A stretch of 64,000 nucleotides of DNA. Source: Chimonanthus salicifolius. Its lineage: Eukaryota; Streptophyta; Magnoliopsida; Laurales; Calycanthaceae. The notes beneath the pieces are model-generated. The model worked only from the letters and a program-made list of their open reading frames with translations, made no database searches and was not told where the DNA came from. This document shows, in pieces, positions 1 to 12,848 of the stretch; positions within the stretch are counted from its first letter, which is position 1, and the number at the start of each line of letters is the position of its first letter. A program made the translations under genes and the position numbers. The DNA lies in contig CM023539.1 in the NCBI GenBank assembly GCA_013350335.1, forward strand, positions 21,817,043-21,881,042, written 5' to 3'.

Positions 1-1561
1 TCCATCATCTATCCATGATTTAAATCAGCAACTTAACCATAACATTAACATGGTTCAGCCATATATTGGCCGACCAAAAACAGTAAATTTATCTTCATTT
101 AAATCACATAAGAACCCCATGGTAATGTATGGTTTTTATCTCTCAAAACCATCATCACAAATCAAATTCTTTCATGGGGTTCGGCCATCCATGGTGGCCG
201 AACCCAATGCTCTAAGTTTCCATCCTTTTCAAAACATGTATCTTAAACATCTAAAACAGTCCAACACTTGCATGGTTTTATCTTACAAAAACCATCAAAA
301 TTAACCAATTCTTTTCATGGGGTTCGGCCATCCAAAGTGGCCGAACCCATTGATCCATTTTTCATCACTTTTGAAAAACACCATCCAAGGTCTAATCCTT
401 GACGGATTCGGCCAAGACATGGCCAAATCATGATTCATTAATCCCATTTTATTAAACAAAAACCCATGGAAATACTTACCAAATTTTCCAAGCTTTTCCT
501 CTTGCCTTTGCTCTTTACTTCCTATCTTTCTTAGCGTCCCTTCCTTTGCTGGTTTATGCTTGATCAATTGGTGAAAATATCACTGCTGGTTCAGCCAAGA
601 CAAAGAGTTTGGAGAGAGGGAGAGAGATGAGGATTCTTAAGATTTTCTATGTGTGAAAATCGGCCAAATGGGGTGTTTCTTCCTTTTGTTAATCAGCCCA
701 AACTATCTCATCACTCCTCATTACTCTTTGATAAAACCAAGGAGGCATTTGGTGCCATCTAAGGCACCCCTTGGAACCAGCCAATGCAACCTTTCAGTTC
801 CCCATGTATCTCATCCAATTCCCATCCATTTCCATTTAAAACTTAGCATGGAAACTACCATTACAAGTCCCCAACGTGTGGGACTTGTTTTGGTTTGTTT
901 GAGACCAAGGCACCTCCTCATATTCCCTTTAACTCACTGATTTTACAGTCCCTTTGATTTCCATTTTGACTCAACTAACTCAATGGCTTAACTCACCACA
1001 TTAAATACCATACATTTATTACACTTGAGTCAACCCAACCATTTGATTTAAATGCAACTCATTCCAATCCAACTCAACCTGATTTGACTCACCATTGAGC
1101 TCATTTGAGGGCCCACATGGTCAGCCATGGTCAACAAGGTCAACCCGACCCATTGGGTCCCCATTTAGCTTGTTGACCCGTTTTGACTCCATAACCCATT
1201 TATGGGTTGTTTTAGCCATTTGCATTTGGTTTTCACATGTGCATCAAGCCTACAAATTTATGCTCCACTTAATTTCCAATCAATTCAGCTTAACCCCATT
1301 AAATTTGGGCTCACCCAATGGCCTAATAAGTCCATTATGACCCATTGGGTCCAATTGGGTCCTTTGACCCAATTAACCATATTGACCCAAATTGATGTTC
1401 ATTACCCATTCATGATAATTTGACCCTTATAGTATGTTAATATGATCTTAATTTCAACAATGGGCCCCACCATTTCCTTATTTACAATCACAATTATTAA
1501 ATTTACCAATCTAGGGGCATTTTCATAAATATTCATATCTTTGAGAAATTGGGGTGTTACA
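1..1561 (-). mobile_element. Long LTR, truncated by window edge
   Basis: A minus-strand LTR whose 5' terminus is the reverse of TGTAACACCCCAATTTCTC, ending at 1561. The same terminus starts the solo LTR at 16602, so the two belong to one subfamily. It is inserted in a plus-strand LTR that resumes at 1562 (CAAGC would be the right target-site copy; the left copy lies outside the window). It carries two clean TTCGGCCAT palindromes, a donor-like GTAAGT on the minus strand at 474-479, and a U3 rich in GGTCAA/TTGACC near 1090-1400. No coding region is credible here. Confidence 0.8.
176..348. repeat. Two TTCGGCCAT/ATGGCCGAA palindromes
   Basis: Imperfect palindromes at 176-205 and 319-348, each with arms GGGTTCGGCCA and TGGCCGAACCC around a short variable spacer. 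Degenerate copies lie near 50-75 and 405-430. They sit downstream (in LTR sense) of the donor-like site at 474-479. Confidence 0.85.
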
Positions 1562-2878
1562 CAAGCACACGTTAGCAGTCTTTGGTAGGATTCCACCTCT
1601 TTGAAACCATGGGTTTATGTACATTGTATTTATCTTATTTTGACGATTTTATATTGCAAAGGATATGTTTCAAATGGTGATTTTATATGCTATGTTTATT
1701 TGATAAAATAGCATGTGTTTTAAATATGAGCTTTTCAATGCTATTATTTTGTATAATTGCATAGCATGTGGTATTTGCATCTCATGCATGGCATGGGATG
1801 GATGACAGGTAACCGGGGACCCACACTCTGTCGGGGTGTCCGTAAAACACTCGTGGGGGGATACCTTGATGATGAGAATTCCATCAAGAGGATACTATGT
1901 ATAATACCATTGATGATGAGAATCCCATCAAGAGGAATACTATGTATGAAGACCCTGGTGATGAGCATTCCATCAGGGGATACCTTGATGATGAGAATTC
2001 CATCAAGAGGATACTATATATCCGGAGATCCACACTCCGTCGGAGCATCCGTAACACACTCGTGGAAGGATACCTTGATGATGAGAATTCCATCAAGAGG
2101 ACACTATGAGTTTGTGATGGGGTGGGACTCATTGCATATGATAGCATGGCATGGCATTGATTCGGCATGATTATGACCTTTATTATCATGAAAGTTTTCT
2201 GGTTTTAATCGGTATGATTGGATCTCTATTATCATACACTATTTTGGATACGATGCTTTATAAGTATGCCATGATTTATTATAACTGGTTTTGATATATA
2301 TTATATCTGGATTTTTGGTACTAACCCATGTGTTAACCCTAACTGGAATACCTATTGGGCGCGTTGTACTAACACCCTACTTCTGTCCTTTAGTGGATGA
2401 TGCAGGAAACGAGGGAAGCGCTGAACGCGGAAAGGGACAAGCATAGGAGCTTGGAACGCTTTTAGTTTATATTTTTTTAATGATACTCGTGGGCTTGTAT
2501 TTTGAGTATCTAGAATTCGGATGTAATAACTTAGATGAATTTGCTATGGTTGGATATTTTACTGAATAATTATGTTATGATAATAATGATTAAAGACTTG
2601 ACGTACTTTGCTATCTGAATGGAATAGAACTTGGTTCTATTATGGATTCCGCATGTTATGATTTTTATTCTGCATGTTGATATTGCTATGTGTGAAACAT
2701 TTTCATGGACTTGATCCATGCACACATAGAGTTGGCCAGTTAAGGGTCGGACTTTGGAAGTTCGGACTTAGCTCGCGTCGTGACGTCCCGCGCTCTATCA
2801 CTCTACTCTATTATATAAAAAAAAAAATAGACTCTGAATTTACGGGAAGAAGCGAGTGAAAAAGGGCGGGGCGTTACA
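1562..2878 (+). mobile_element. LTR 3' fragment
   Basis: The 3' third of a plus-strand long LTR. In order it holds GGTAGGATTCC, the CTCATGCATGGCATGGG flank, a minisatellite (1815-2110), the TACTGGGCGCGTTG-like module near 2350 with a pyrimidine tract and AG near 2390, the CCAAGCT-type hairpin region, and the terminus GGGCGTTACA. The sequence after 2878 re-enters LTR interior (CGCCGTACG), so this LTR probably sits inside another LTR, with CGCCG as the right target copy. Confidence 0.75.
1815..2110. repeat. LTR minisatellite with CTTGATG/CATCAAG hairpins
   Basis: Repeated modules alternate a 'CACACTCYGTCGG...CGTCCGTAA' block with 'CCTTGATGATGAGAATTCC' plus ATCAAGAGG, whose ends pair (CTTGATG with CATCAAG). 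It occupies the same LTR slot as the minisatellites at 16155, 29270, 38395 and 53560. Confidence 0.75.
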
Positions 2879-3371
2879 CGCCGTACGTCTACCCTAGTTG
2901 ATGACACAGGAAGGGAACGGAATGAAGGACGAGATCGGAGCCAAGCTTAGGAGCTTGGATGATTAAGTTATATTTTATTTAAGTTATTCATGGACTATGT
3001 ATTTGAATAACTAGCATTCAAGATTGTAATAACGTAGATATATTTCCTATGGTCTGGATGGTTAATATTGGATATTTAACTTAAGGAAATTATTTTTAAG
3101 TGATGGATGTCCTTGCTATCTAAAATGGAATATGATTGTTATCCTATTATAATTCCGCATTTATGATTATTCCGCATGTTAACTTGAGTACCTGTGAACC
3201 ATTTTAGTAGACTTGGTCCACGCACACGTATCGTTGGCCAGTTAAGGGTCGGGTTTTGGAAGCTCGGACTTAGCTTGCGTCGTGACGTCCCGCTCTCTCT
3301 CACTCTTCTATTTACTAAAAAAAACAGACTCTGATTTTCGGAAAGCATAGTGAGAAAGGGAGGGCGTTACA
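2879..3371 (+). mobile_element. LTR 3' end fragment
   Basis: The last roughly 490 bases of a plus-strand LTR: CTACCCTAG acceptor-like site, GATGACACAGG, the hairpin CCAAGCTTAGGAGCTTGG, the GTTGGCCAGTTAAGGGTCG block, and the end GGGCGTTACA. It is also the left arm of the inverted repeat that follows. Confidence 0.8.
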
Positions 3372-3860
3372 GTTGACGCCCCGCCCTTTTTCACTCGTTT
3401 TTCAAAAATCAAAGTCTATTTTTTTAATAAAGAGTGAGAGAGAGCGGGACGTCACGACGCGAGCTAAGTCCGAGCTTCCAAAGCCCGACCCTTAACTAGC
3501 CAACCATACGTGTGAGTGGACCAAGTCCACTAAAATGGTTCGCACGTACTCAAGTTAACATGCGAAATAAAACATATATGCGGAAATAATAATAAAATAA
3601 CAATTCTATTCCATTCTAGATAGCAAGGACATCCATCACTTAATAATAATTACCTTAAGTTAAATATCCAATATTAAACATCCAAACCATAGCAAATGTA
3701 TCTACGTTATTACAATCCCGAATGCTAGCTATTCAAATACATAGTCCATGAATAACTTAAACAAAATATAACTTAATCATCCAAGCTCCTAAGCTTGGCT
3801 CCGATCTTGTTCCTCGTTCCGTTCATTCCCTGTGTCATCAACTAGGGTAGAAGTAGGGCG
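2879..3860. repeat. Head-to-head LTR inverted repeat
   Basis: The plus-strand LTR end at 2879-3371 faces a minus-strand LTR end that starts at 3374 and mirrors it to about 3860. The spacer is two bases. The arms match over nearly their whole length, including both copies of the CCAAGCT hairpin and of the GGCCAGTTAAGGGTCGG block. A rearrangement between oppositely oriented LTRs is the likely origin. Confidence 0.75.
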
Positions 3861-4512
3861 TTAGACAACGCGCCCAGTAGGTACTCCAATTAGGGTTAAG
3901 ACATGGGTTAGTACCAAAAATTCAAATATAATATATCATACCATACTTGTAAAGCATCGTATCCAAAATAGTGTATGATAATAGAGATCCAATCATACAG
4001 ATAAAAACCAGAAACATTGTATGATAATAGAGATCATATTCATGCCAATTTAATGCCATGCGATGTTATCATATGCAATGAGTCCCACCCATCACAAACA
4101 CATGGTAACCTCTTGATGGAAACTCCTCATCAGGGTATCCCCACAGTGGTCTTTCGAACGCCCCGACGGAGTGTGGCCTCCAGTTACATTACAAACATAG
4201 TATCCTCTTGATGGAAAACGCATCATCAAGGTATCCCCACAGTGGTCTTTCGGACGCCCCGACGGAGTATGGCCTCCGGTTACCTCTTTATGGATAATGC
4301 ATATCAAGGTCTTCCCACCGATGCCTTACGGACGCCCCGACGTAGCGTGGCCTCCGGTTACAAATCATCCGTCCCAGGCCATGCATGAGATGCAAATGTC
4401 CATATGCTATGCAATAATACAATCATGGCCTTTAAAATCTCACATTTGAAATATGTCATTTGATACAAAGTAACTCATCAAAATAAGAATTAAAACCATT
4501 GTACACATCCCA
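3374..4512 (-). mobile_element. LTR fragment, minus strand
   Basis: Begins with a slightly shortened LTR end (TGACGCCCCGCCC instead of TGTAACGCCCC...). It continues through the CCAAGCT hairpin, the acceptor-like module near 3840-3880 and a minisatellite at 4100-4370 (GACGCCCCGACGGAG units). It stops at about 4512 against the internal stub of another element. No boundary motif is present at that stop, so the junction is a deletion or recombination point. Confidence 0.7.
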
Positions 4513-4518
4513 TAGTTT

Positions 4519-4528
4519 TCTGATACCA
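4519..4528 (-). other. Primer-binding site remnant
   Basis: The minus strand reads TGGTATCAGA three bases inside an LTR end at 4532. It matches the first bases of the plant initiator-Met tRNA PBS. Only about 17 bases of the internal region to its left remain. Confidence 0.7.
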
Positions 4529-4531
4529 ATC

Positions 4532-7500
4532 TGTCACGCCCCGCCTTTCAACACCTAAATGGGCGTGATCTGACTGTACAAAATTACATCACCTGCTACC
4601 CTAAACGGGTCTTATATAAAAAATATGGGGCTAAATTCAAAACAAACATAATTACATTCACAAGCCACCAAGATTCCTCAAGTCCACAACTTGCTAGAAG
4701 ACTTAACATCTCATTTGAGCTTCCAAATAACTTAAAGAGATAAAAATCACTCACATAAAGATTTCTAAATGCATCATTTACCCACATTCCCATGACAATC
4801 AAATTAAAGCGTTCTCAAAATTAATCCATACTTGAATTTATTATCCAAGTTTCCACAAAATTAAAATAAACGAATGAACAACTTTCTCAAAGTCTCAAAT
4901 CAAATAAACAACCAACTTATAATCTAAATAATAAATTCTGCACTAACTCAGCTTTTCTAATAATTCATCATCGACTCCTCGTCTTCTAAGCTCAGTTGTG
5001 ATTATCGTTCAGACCCAAGTCCAAGGGATTGCCTGCAATGTAAGGAATGAGCTCCATGCCCAGTAAAGAAAACAATAACACAAACATAGCGTATGATATT
5101 CCTACTTCCTCAATGATATTTCAAATAAGCAAGAATAACAATTTTATTTCATACTCATGCCTTTGCAAAATGTAATGCTCAATGCCAAATGCCATATTCC
5201 AACCCATTATTACATCTACTGATAGTTGGTGGCCTTCCCAACGAATCAAGGATAACACAACATCACCTTAATGGCCTTCCCACATAAAGTGAGGATAACA
5301 CAACCTACCACCAAATAACAGCCCTCATGACTTGTCAAGGATATCACACTTCTTCTACCATAATGGTCTTCCCACTTAAAGTGAGGTTAACAACACTACC
5401 ACCGTCGTGGTCTTCGTGACAATCATGGATCGCACCCTCATACCCAATGCTATGAATATGAGAATGCTATGCTTAATGCCAATCAACATGCTTAATTAAT
5501 CATGACATACTTATAGAATTATAATCTCTATTCTAAGCAGATTATTACATCATAATCGATATCTCATTTGCTATAGCATGCATATACCTTGAAATAAGCA
5601 TAGCGATGATCCAAGCATCATAATGATTTGAATCATATAGACCAACATTCTAACATGTACAATCAAGATTGAAATTCAACAATACCATACAATTAATCAT
5701 TAATCTACGAATATAAAATCATTGGATCTTTCAATACATTCATGGTTAGATTTCACAATCCGGGCGAACTGGATCTCCTCACGGCCACTAGAATATTTAA
5801 CCAAAATCTCCCTTACACTACTGTGAGTGAGCACCGGATTATAACCATCATTAACATGCATCCAGTATTTTCTAGATCCAACAATTATAATCTTAACATA
5901 CAAACAATGCAATATTTTTCATTGCACAACAACAAATAGAAGATTATATGAATACATGGTAAGTAGTGAATTGTTTCCCTCACCTAGAATCACGTGAAAT
6001 GTATGGTGCTAGCAAGAAATCCAAAGCTTTATACACAAGTCTTTACTCCAAAGTTGCTGCAAATTAATTTGAATGTTTTAAGCCATTAAAAACTGATGTT
6101 TGTTAATCTCTTTAAGTTTCTTTTATTTACAAAGTGGAGGATCATATCCTACTGCCCCTTCTAAGGTAAATCTAAGGTCAAAGGCTTAGAGTGAAGGTCT
6201 TGAGTCTATACCATGCCTAATCTCACTTAATGCTAATAAGACGATAAAACCTTATTTGTAAAAAAGATGGGTTCTCCTTTAAATTACTAATACTTTTAAT
6301 CAAATCCTATAAATAAATAGACAGTTGGAGTCATAACTTTTTAAAAATATACTAAATACTTTAACTAAATGAAACCATAATGATTACAAGGGTAGTAATG
6401 CCGTTGAAGTGAAAACCATATATGTTTTGAAACAAATGTCATTATTAAAGTCAAAAATCATATCTTTAACCTTTATAAAAATATGGAATATAATTATATC
6501 GCTGAGAAAGACATACAGATAATAAGTTCAGGTTGTAGTTTAGTAGATTTATCATACGTATATGAGTGCACATACTGTCGGTTTTATACATATGACTCAA
6601 AAAAAAAAAATAGCGGTTAGACATATTAGAGATAGTCACCAATCTGGCCCATTTAACAGTCACAACACTGAACTGCGTTTGCTGGCCCAGTTCAGAAGAG
6701 TTATGAACTTTAAGCTGGCTCAGACTCCAAGCAGTTTCTGGGTTACTGCAGATTTTATACTCAGGAAAACAATTGATAAATCTGTATGAAGATAGGTTAA
6801 AAATCTAGGCATGGATTTTTATTAAGTCACATCTTTCCTAATGCCCATAAATAGGAGGCAGAAAAATCTCCAATATGTAAAAGGTTTTAAATAGAATACT
6901 AATGTACTTCAAATATTAAAATAACAGAATATTTAAAAACTGATTGGAGATGGGAGAAATCTGGGTATTGATTTTATTGCTTCCTACTTTCCCAATTTGC
7001 TCAAATATATGAAGTAGAAAAATCACCAATAAGTAACTGGTTTTAAATAAAATAATAAAATACTGTAACATTAAAATAGGAGAATATGTGAAACTGATTG
7101 AGTATGGGAGAATTCTGAACATTTGCTTAATTCACAGTTTTCCAACTTCCTTACATAATTTAAACAAATAAAAGAATACTTTGGGAGGAGAAGGCATGGC
7201 CGAAAGGATTTGGGGTCCATCAACCTAATCGATTTGTTTAACAAATTAAACTCAAGGCACCTTACTGTATTTATTCGGCTGGGGTCAAATTTCAATTGGC
7301 CGATTATGACAGATTCTACATAGGTTAGAATCAGTCCCAACTTAAGATAATTTTAGGGGTATTGTTCACGGATAAGGGAGTGGGGCAGATCTGAGTCACC
7401 AATTGATTTGATCCTACAGCTGAATGAAGAAGGGAAAATTCATCACCATCCAACAAGGATTGGATGGTTGGCTGGCTTGAAATTTACAAAGGGGAGAAGA

Positions 7501-8579
7501 GGAAGTAGAAACCCATGGGAGAAGAAGAACATAGAGGAAATTAGAGGGACCTACCTGTTACTTGCTGTAATTTGGAAATAAAGACGACAAAAGCTGGTCA
7601 CACGGTGGTCCCGAACTCTGATGCTTGAACCAGAACTTGGTCTTCGAAGAGGAGAGGAGGAATAAGAACTCAAGAGAGAGGAGATACCAATCGAGATCGA
7701 AAGTCGGAGGAGAATCAAGTAGCCAACGCATGGATTTGTAGTGAATCAAGTCGGCTGGTTTCTTCTGAGAGGGATTTGGATTTGAGGAGTTAAAAATGGA
7801 AGTTGTAGCATGGAGAGAGAGGATTTTCTTCCGTATTAAAGAGGTATAGAAGGGAGAGGAAACGGTAGCTAGATTTGGGGAAGGTTTAGGAAGGGAAGGG
7901 GTCCCAGATTTGGAAAATTCCAAGTGGCGTACGGTGGTGGAGATTGGGTTTCCTTTTCAATGTTAGGGATTTTGGGAGATAAGGGGGGTCGAAGGAGACT
8001 AGGAAAACAAAGATAAAACCTCAAGGTGTGCGTCCAAAGGGCCCACACGATTTGGTAAATTCTATTTTCGGTAAAAATCTGATATTTATTTACTTTTTAT
8101 ATGCAAGATAAAAATCCCACTATACAAAACTCAAGGTGAAGGAATTTTGGATAATTAATTTCGACTAGAGAAGGTGAGTCCCTTTAAATTATTGATTTTA
8201 ATAAATAGTTATTTATTTCTCTTTTATTAATTTGTCAATCATCGATTAAATACTAGACACTTAAAATTGGAACTTATTTAATGATTTCACATTCTTAATT
8301 GAGTATTTTCAATTGAAATTCTAACTTAGGAGAATTAAAATCTAAGTTGACAATTAATTTTCCATTTACTTAATTTTAATTCGAAGGGGGTAAATTTGTA
8401 AATTCTCATTGAGGAGAAAGTTTGTGAAATCGGGTCTATTATTCAATCCCCAAATTCAATTGTATTTTTGTCAAATAAAATTATCAAATTTGATTAACAA
8501 ATCAATTTAAACTACGATTATTTTCTAAATTAATTTTACCCATCACTACTGACCCGTTACCCTGAGTCGGGTCATTACA
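4532..8579 (-). mobile_element. Element C 3' LTR (about 4.05 kb)
   Basis: Bounded by TGTCACGCCCCGCC at 4532 and GGTCATTACA ending 8579. To the right is a C-rich stretch that reads as a polypurine tract on the minus strand, then chromodomain and integrase, so this is the 3' LTR of the gag-pol that follows. It is a separate family: it lacks the TTCGGCCAT palindromes. A donor-like GTAGGT on the minus strand lies at 7551-7556. No reliable gene was seen inside. Confidence 0.8.
5220..5460. repeat. Degenerate subrepeats in element C LTR
   Basis: About four diverged units of roughly 50-65 bases built on 'GGYCTTCCCA...AAGTGAGGATAACAC'. They lie in the 3' part of the LTR in sense orientation, roughly where other LTRs carry their minisatellite. 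Confidence 0.55.
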
Positions 8580-8600
8580 TCCTACCCCCCTTAAAGAAAT
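8580..8600 (-). other. Polypurine tract of element C
   Basis: On the minus strand this reads CTTTAAGGGGGGTAGGA directly against the LTR terminus. Purine-rich tracts in this place prime plus-strand DNA synthesis in LTR retrotransposons. Confidence 0.7.
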
Positions 8601-8615
8601 TTCGTCTTCAAAATT

Positions 8616-9580
8616 TAGCTAACGTACGCACCTTGCTCATCAAATAATTCTGGATATGCCTGTTGCACTGCTTCCTTCTGTTCCCATATTTAGCATTCTA
8701 CTCCATGATGTTGCCAAAGCACTTGGACCAAAGGAATGGTCTTTGTGCGGAGTACTTGATCTCTTAAATCTAAAATTTTAATAGGCTTCTCTTCATATGC
8801 GGCATCCTTGTTGACGTCCAAATCTTGCCAATTCAGCACATAGGAAGGGTCTGCATGATACTTCCTAAGCATTGATACATGGAAGACATTGTGAACTCGA
8901 GCAAGCTTGGGTGGAAGGGCAAGTGTGTATGCCACCTCCCCCACACGACTCAAGATCTCAAATGGTCCGATGAACCTAGGAGCTAACTTCCCTTTGCTCC
9001 CAAACCACTGAATGCCTCTGCGAGGTGATACACGAAGAAACACATAGTCTCCCACTGCAAACTCCAAAGGTCTACGCCTACGGTCTGCATAACTTTTCTG
9101 ATGGCTTTGCGCTGTTTGCAACCTTTGGCCAACTATCTTGATCTTTTCCGTCGTTTCTCGCACCCAATCGGGTCCTATGGTTTCCTTATCACTAGCCTCT
9201 TCCCAACATAGAGGTGATCAGCACGGTCTGCCATATAGTGCCTCAAATGGTGCCATCTTGATGCTTGACTGATAACTGTTGTTATATATGAACTCCACAG
9301 TGGGTAAGTGATCCTCCCAACTACCCTTTAAATCTAGTAGACAAGCATGCAACATGTCCTCCAAAATCTGAATAGTTTGCTCAGACTGGCCATCAGTCTG
9401 AGGGTGGAATGTTGTACTAAAACAAAGCTGAGTACCCAACTGTTTCTGAAGACTCTGCCAGAACTAAGACAAGAACCTTGAATCACGGTCCGATACAATG
9501 GTAGCTGGTATTCCATGTAACTTGATTATCTCGTCCATGTATAGTTTAGCCAATCTTTCCATAGGATCCGTCATTTTCAT
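8616..9580 (-). pseudogene. Element C integrase core, C-terminal part and chromodomain
   Basis: The C-terminal part of a Ty3/gypsy integrase. Reading down the minus strand: TIVSDRDSRF (second catalytic Asp, about 9490-9510), HPQTDGQSEQ (with the catalytic Glu shortly after), FEALYGRPC, then the GPFEILSRVG and HNVFHVSMLRKY signatures of the C-terminal domain, and a chromodomain-like tail ending AYPELFDEQ. In-frame stops interrupt it after RFLS (near 9460), after RPC (near 9215) and in the tail (near 8690), so it is dead. The upstream half was separated by the solo LTR at 9581 and resumes at 12844. A chromodomain tail indicates a chromovirus, probably Tekay/Del-like; the clade is inferred. Confidence 0.9.
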
Positions 9581-12500
9581 TGTAACGCCCGCCCCTTTTC
9601 ACCGTAAAATCAGAGTACATTTTTTTTTAAAAAAGTGACAAAGGGCGCGGACGTCACGACGCGAGTTAAGTTCCGAGCTTCTAAAGCCCGGCCCTTAACT
9701 GGCCAACCCTACGCGTGCGTGGAACATAAGTCCACGAGTACGGTTCACGCGTAGTAAGTAAGCTCACGGAACATAAAAATAAATGCGGATGATCATAGAA
9801 CTATCCTACCAGTTCTTCAGATAGCAGGGAAGAAATACCCAATTAATTACGAAAATGCCATTATACTGTATTATCCAAAATAATACCTAAACATAGCAAA
9901 CTACCTAAATTATTACATTTCCGACAAGCTAACTATACAAATACATCTTTTCCAAAATAAAGTACAACAAAATAATTAATCCGCCTCCCCAAGCTCCTAA
10001 GCTTGGCTTCCGTCTCGCCCTTCCGGTCCGCCATCTCCTGCATTGTCAGCTAGGGTAGAAGTAGGGCGTTAGAACAACGCGCCCAGTAGGATTCCGAGTA
10101 GGGCTAGCACATGGGTTAGTAATAACCACATACAGATAATAACACAGTGAAAACTATAAACCACCATATACTGAAATATAAGTAAATGATATGCCATGGG
10201 TGTCAATGTTATGAATCCCACCCATCATTCCTGCCATATACTGTCATATCCCTCTTGACGGAAAAACCTCGTCAAGATATATCCAACCGCAAAATATCCC
10301 CCTTGACGGTAAAGCCTCGTCAAGGTGTCCCCATGCCTGTTCTCGGTCGCCCCGACGGAGCATGGACTCCGGTTTGTTTATTTTTTTTCCGCCCATGCCA
10401 TGCATGAGATGTAATGCATTATGCTATGTACTATTTATAACTCATAACCTTAAGATATCATACATAGCCTTAATTTATAATGCATAACCTTAATCATAGT
10501 TCATAGCCATTAAATAAAATCCATCTTAAACATAGCATCCATAATTGTAAAAACCCATCATAAGATAAATACTAATCAATAAAATATGACAAAAATACCA
10601 TCATACATCCATGGCTTACAAATAGGTAGGAATCCTACCGAATACCGACTCGCGTCCTTTTTCGGCTTCGTCCGATAATCCGGCTACCGACTCGCGTACC
10701 GCTCGCGCTATCCGGTACCTTATTAAATTACCAAATCAATCCAAGTTTTAATCATTTCCAAGCCCATAAATCATAACTTAGTGAGTTTCTTCATTTTAGC
10801 CAATAATTACCATTTGTGCCACTACCCCTTTACATAACCAATTACTCATTCATTCATGCCTATTTAAGCCTAAAATTGATCCACAACCTAGGTCCTTAAC
10901 TTAGGTCCATTATTGACTTACCAAAACATTAAAATTTGTCATGTAATTAATCTAACCATTACTCATTTAAACCCATTCAAACCCCATACTTAATCACATA
11001 TATACCCATTGACCTTAAACCCAAATTGATTTACAATTTGGGGCATGGGTTCGGCCATGCACCATGGCCGAACCCATGATGTTCCATTCTCCATTTTTTC
11101 TTGGGTCCATTGTTACATTTTAGATCCACCAATAATCCCTCCTTGAGGGGTTTAAATCATGCAACTAAACCATATTCTTAGCCCCCTTTGGATCATCACT
11201 TTTGTTCACTTGAAATCCAAAATTCATCAACACATTACCCTTTAAACCCTTCATTTAATCACCATTTCATCACCATAGGGATCGGCCCTATGCCATGGCC
11301 GAACCCATGGTTCAAATTTCCTACCATCCATGCATTTTAAAATCATACCATTCCATTGCATTTTTCATCATACAATCATTTTAAACATTACTCCCATGCA
11401 TTCATTAAAACCCTAAATGCATTAATAAAAAACCTTCATTGCCTTCCATCCTTTAAACCCTAACCAATTTCATCAAACTCTAATCACCCACCATGGGGTT
11501 CGGTCATGCTACATGGCCGAACCCTATGGCCCATGATTCTTATTCCAAGTACCCAATTCCATGCTCAATTTAATCAATCACACAATGCACACAATATATT
11601 TCTCCAATTTCTTACCCTAACCCTAATTCACCCATTTAGGGTTTTCTCCATCTTCCACCCTTCCATTTAATGTATCTAAATTCCATAGTATAAAATCACC
11701 TATCCAACATTAATTTCACAAAAATAAATTTCATTTCTTAAACCCTAAAATCCAAAATTCTTTTATTTAAGAAATACTCACTATCCGACGTCTCCTCCGA
11801 TTTCCGCCGCTCCCGTCGGTCTCCTTGGCCTCCTCTCTCCTTCCTCTTGATCTTTTATAGGTCAAGATCTTTGATCAAGGGTGGCAACTCCCAACCTTAA
11901 AATCAGCCATGTTAGGTTTGAATTTGAGAGATGAAAAGAGGAAAAGATGATGAGAGGAAGATGATGACCTTAATCTTAGAGTGAACTCCCTCCAAATTCC
12001 ATTTTTTTTTTCTCTCCTTGAGCTCCTTTTTTTTTTTTTTTTTTCTCTCCTTCACTTGGACATGGGACGGCAATGGAGGAGTGGGAGGGATGGAGTTAGT
12101 GAAAATGAATATGAGAAAGAAAAAAATCAAACTTATCCCCATTTGATGACCTCATTTACACTTTACATTAATTTTTCACCAACCAAAGATATTTTAAGAT
12201 ATTTTATTTGCTTTATGGTGGTGGTTATCTAAACCACCACCAAGTCCAACGTGTATGTGAATTTTTTTGAGTTTGAGATGAGGTGAATCTTCACCTCATG
12301 GCCCCACCTTGACCACTCTTGACTACCATATTTAAATAATTTAATTAGATATTTACCTTAGGCTAATCCATTGATGCTTAGCCTAAGTTCATTACTCCAC
12401 CCATGGTTGACCAAGTCAACCATGGTGGCCGGCCCCACCAATCATTGGTCCACTCGCCACCTCACTTGATGAGGTGGAGGTGGGTCCCGCTTGGCCACAC

Positions 12501-12848
12501 CACCATTGTTGAATTCCAAATTACTTAGGGTGATTAAATTTCATTAAGCCCACTCTAAATGGATCACCATTGGGCCCATGGCCCAATTACATTTCCCACT
12601 AGCCCATTTACCTTAGAGCTTAACCATCTTGACCCATTGGGTCCCAAATGGGTATTCGACCAAATTTGACCATTCTTGACCCATTTAAATAAATTTAAAT
12701 CCAAACCATAGTCTATTGGGCCACACTTGGGCCTTTATCCAATTTTGGCCCATTTACCATTTACTCCAACAATTTTCTAATTTCCATCATTAAAATAATT
12801 AATATTCACATTTATATTAATTCCCAAGTTCCAAGACCTTACATTCAT
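9576..12848. other. Target-site duplication TTCAT
   Basis: TTCAT at 9576-9580 and again at 12844-12848 brackets the solo LTR 9581-12843 exactly. The integrase reading continues across the two copies. Confidence 0.9.
9581..12843 (-). mobile_element. Solo LTR, 3263 bp
   Basis: TG...CA-bounded element (TGTAACGCCC to ...CCTTACA) with 5-bp target copies and no internal region. On the minus strand it holds the usual LTR order: W-box U3 (palindromic W-box at 12401-12425), T-tracts near 12000-12040 (purine-rich in sense), donor-like GTGAGT at 11776-11781, palindromes at 11047-11075 and 11495-11524 with a degenerate one near 11281, GGTAGGAATCCTACC near 10626, and a single minisatellite unit near 10320-10375. 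It interrupts element C integrase. Confidence 0.92.

Noticed and set aside
7558..7923. 121-codon ORF in the element C LTR, ending near a donor-like GTAGGT
   Set aside because: No second copy in the window to compare and no domain signal. Ser/Leu-rich composition is expected from CT-rich leader sequence.
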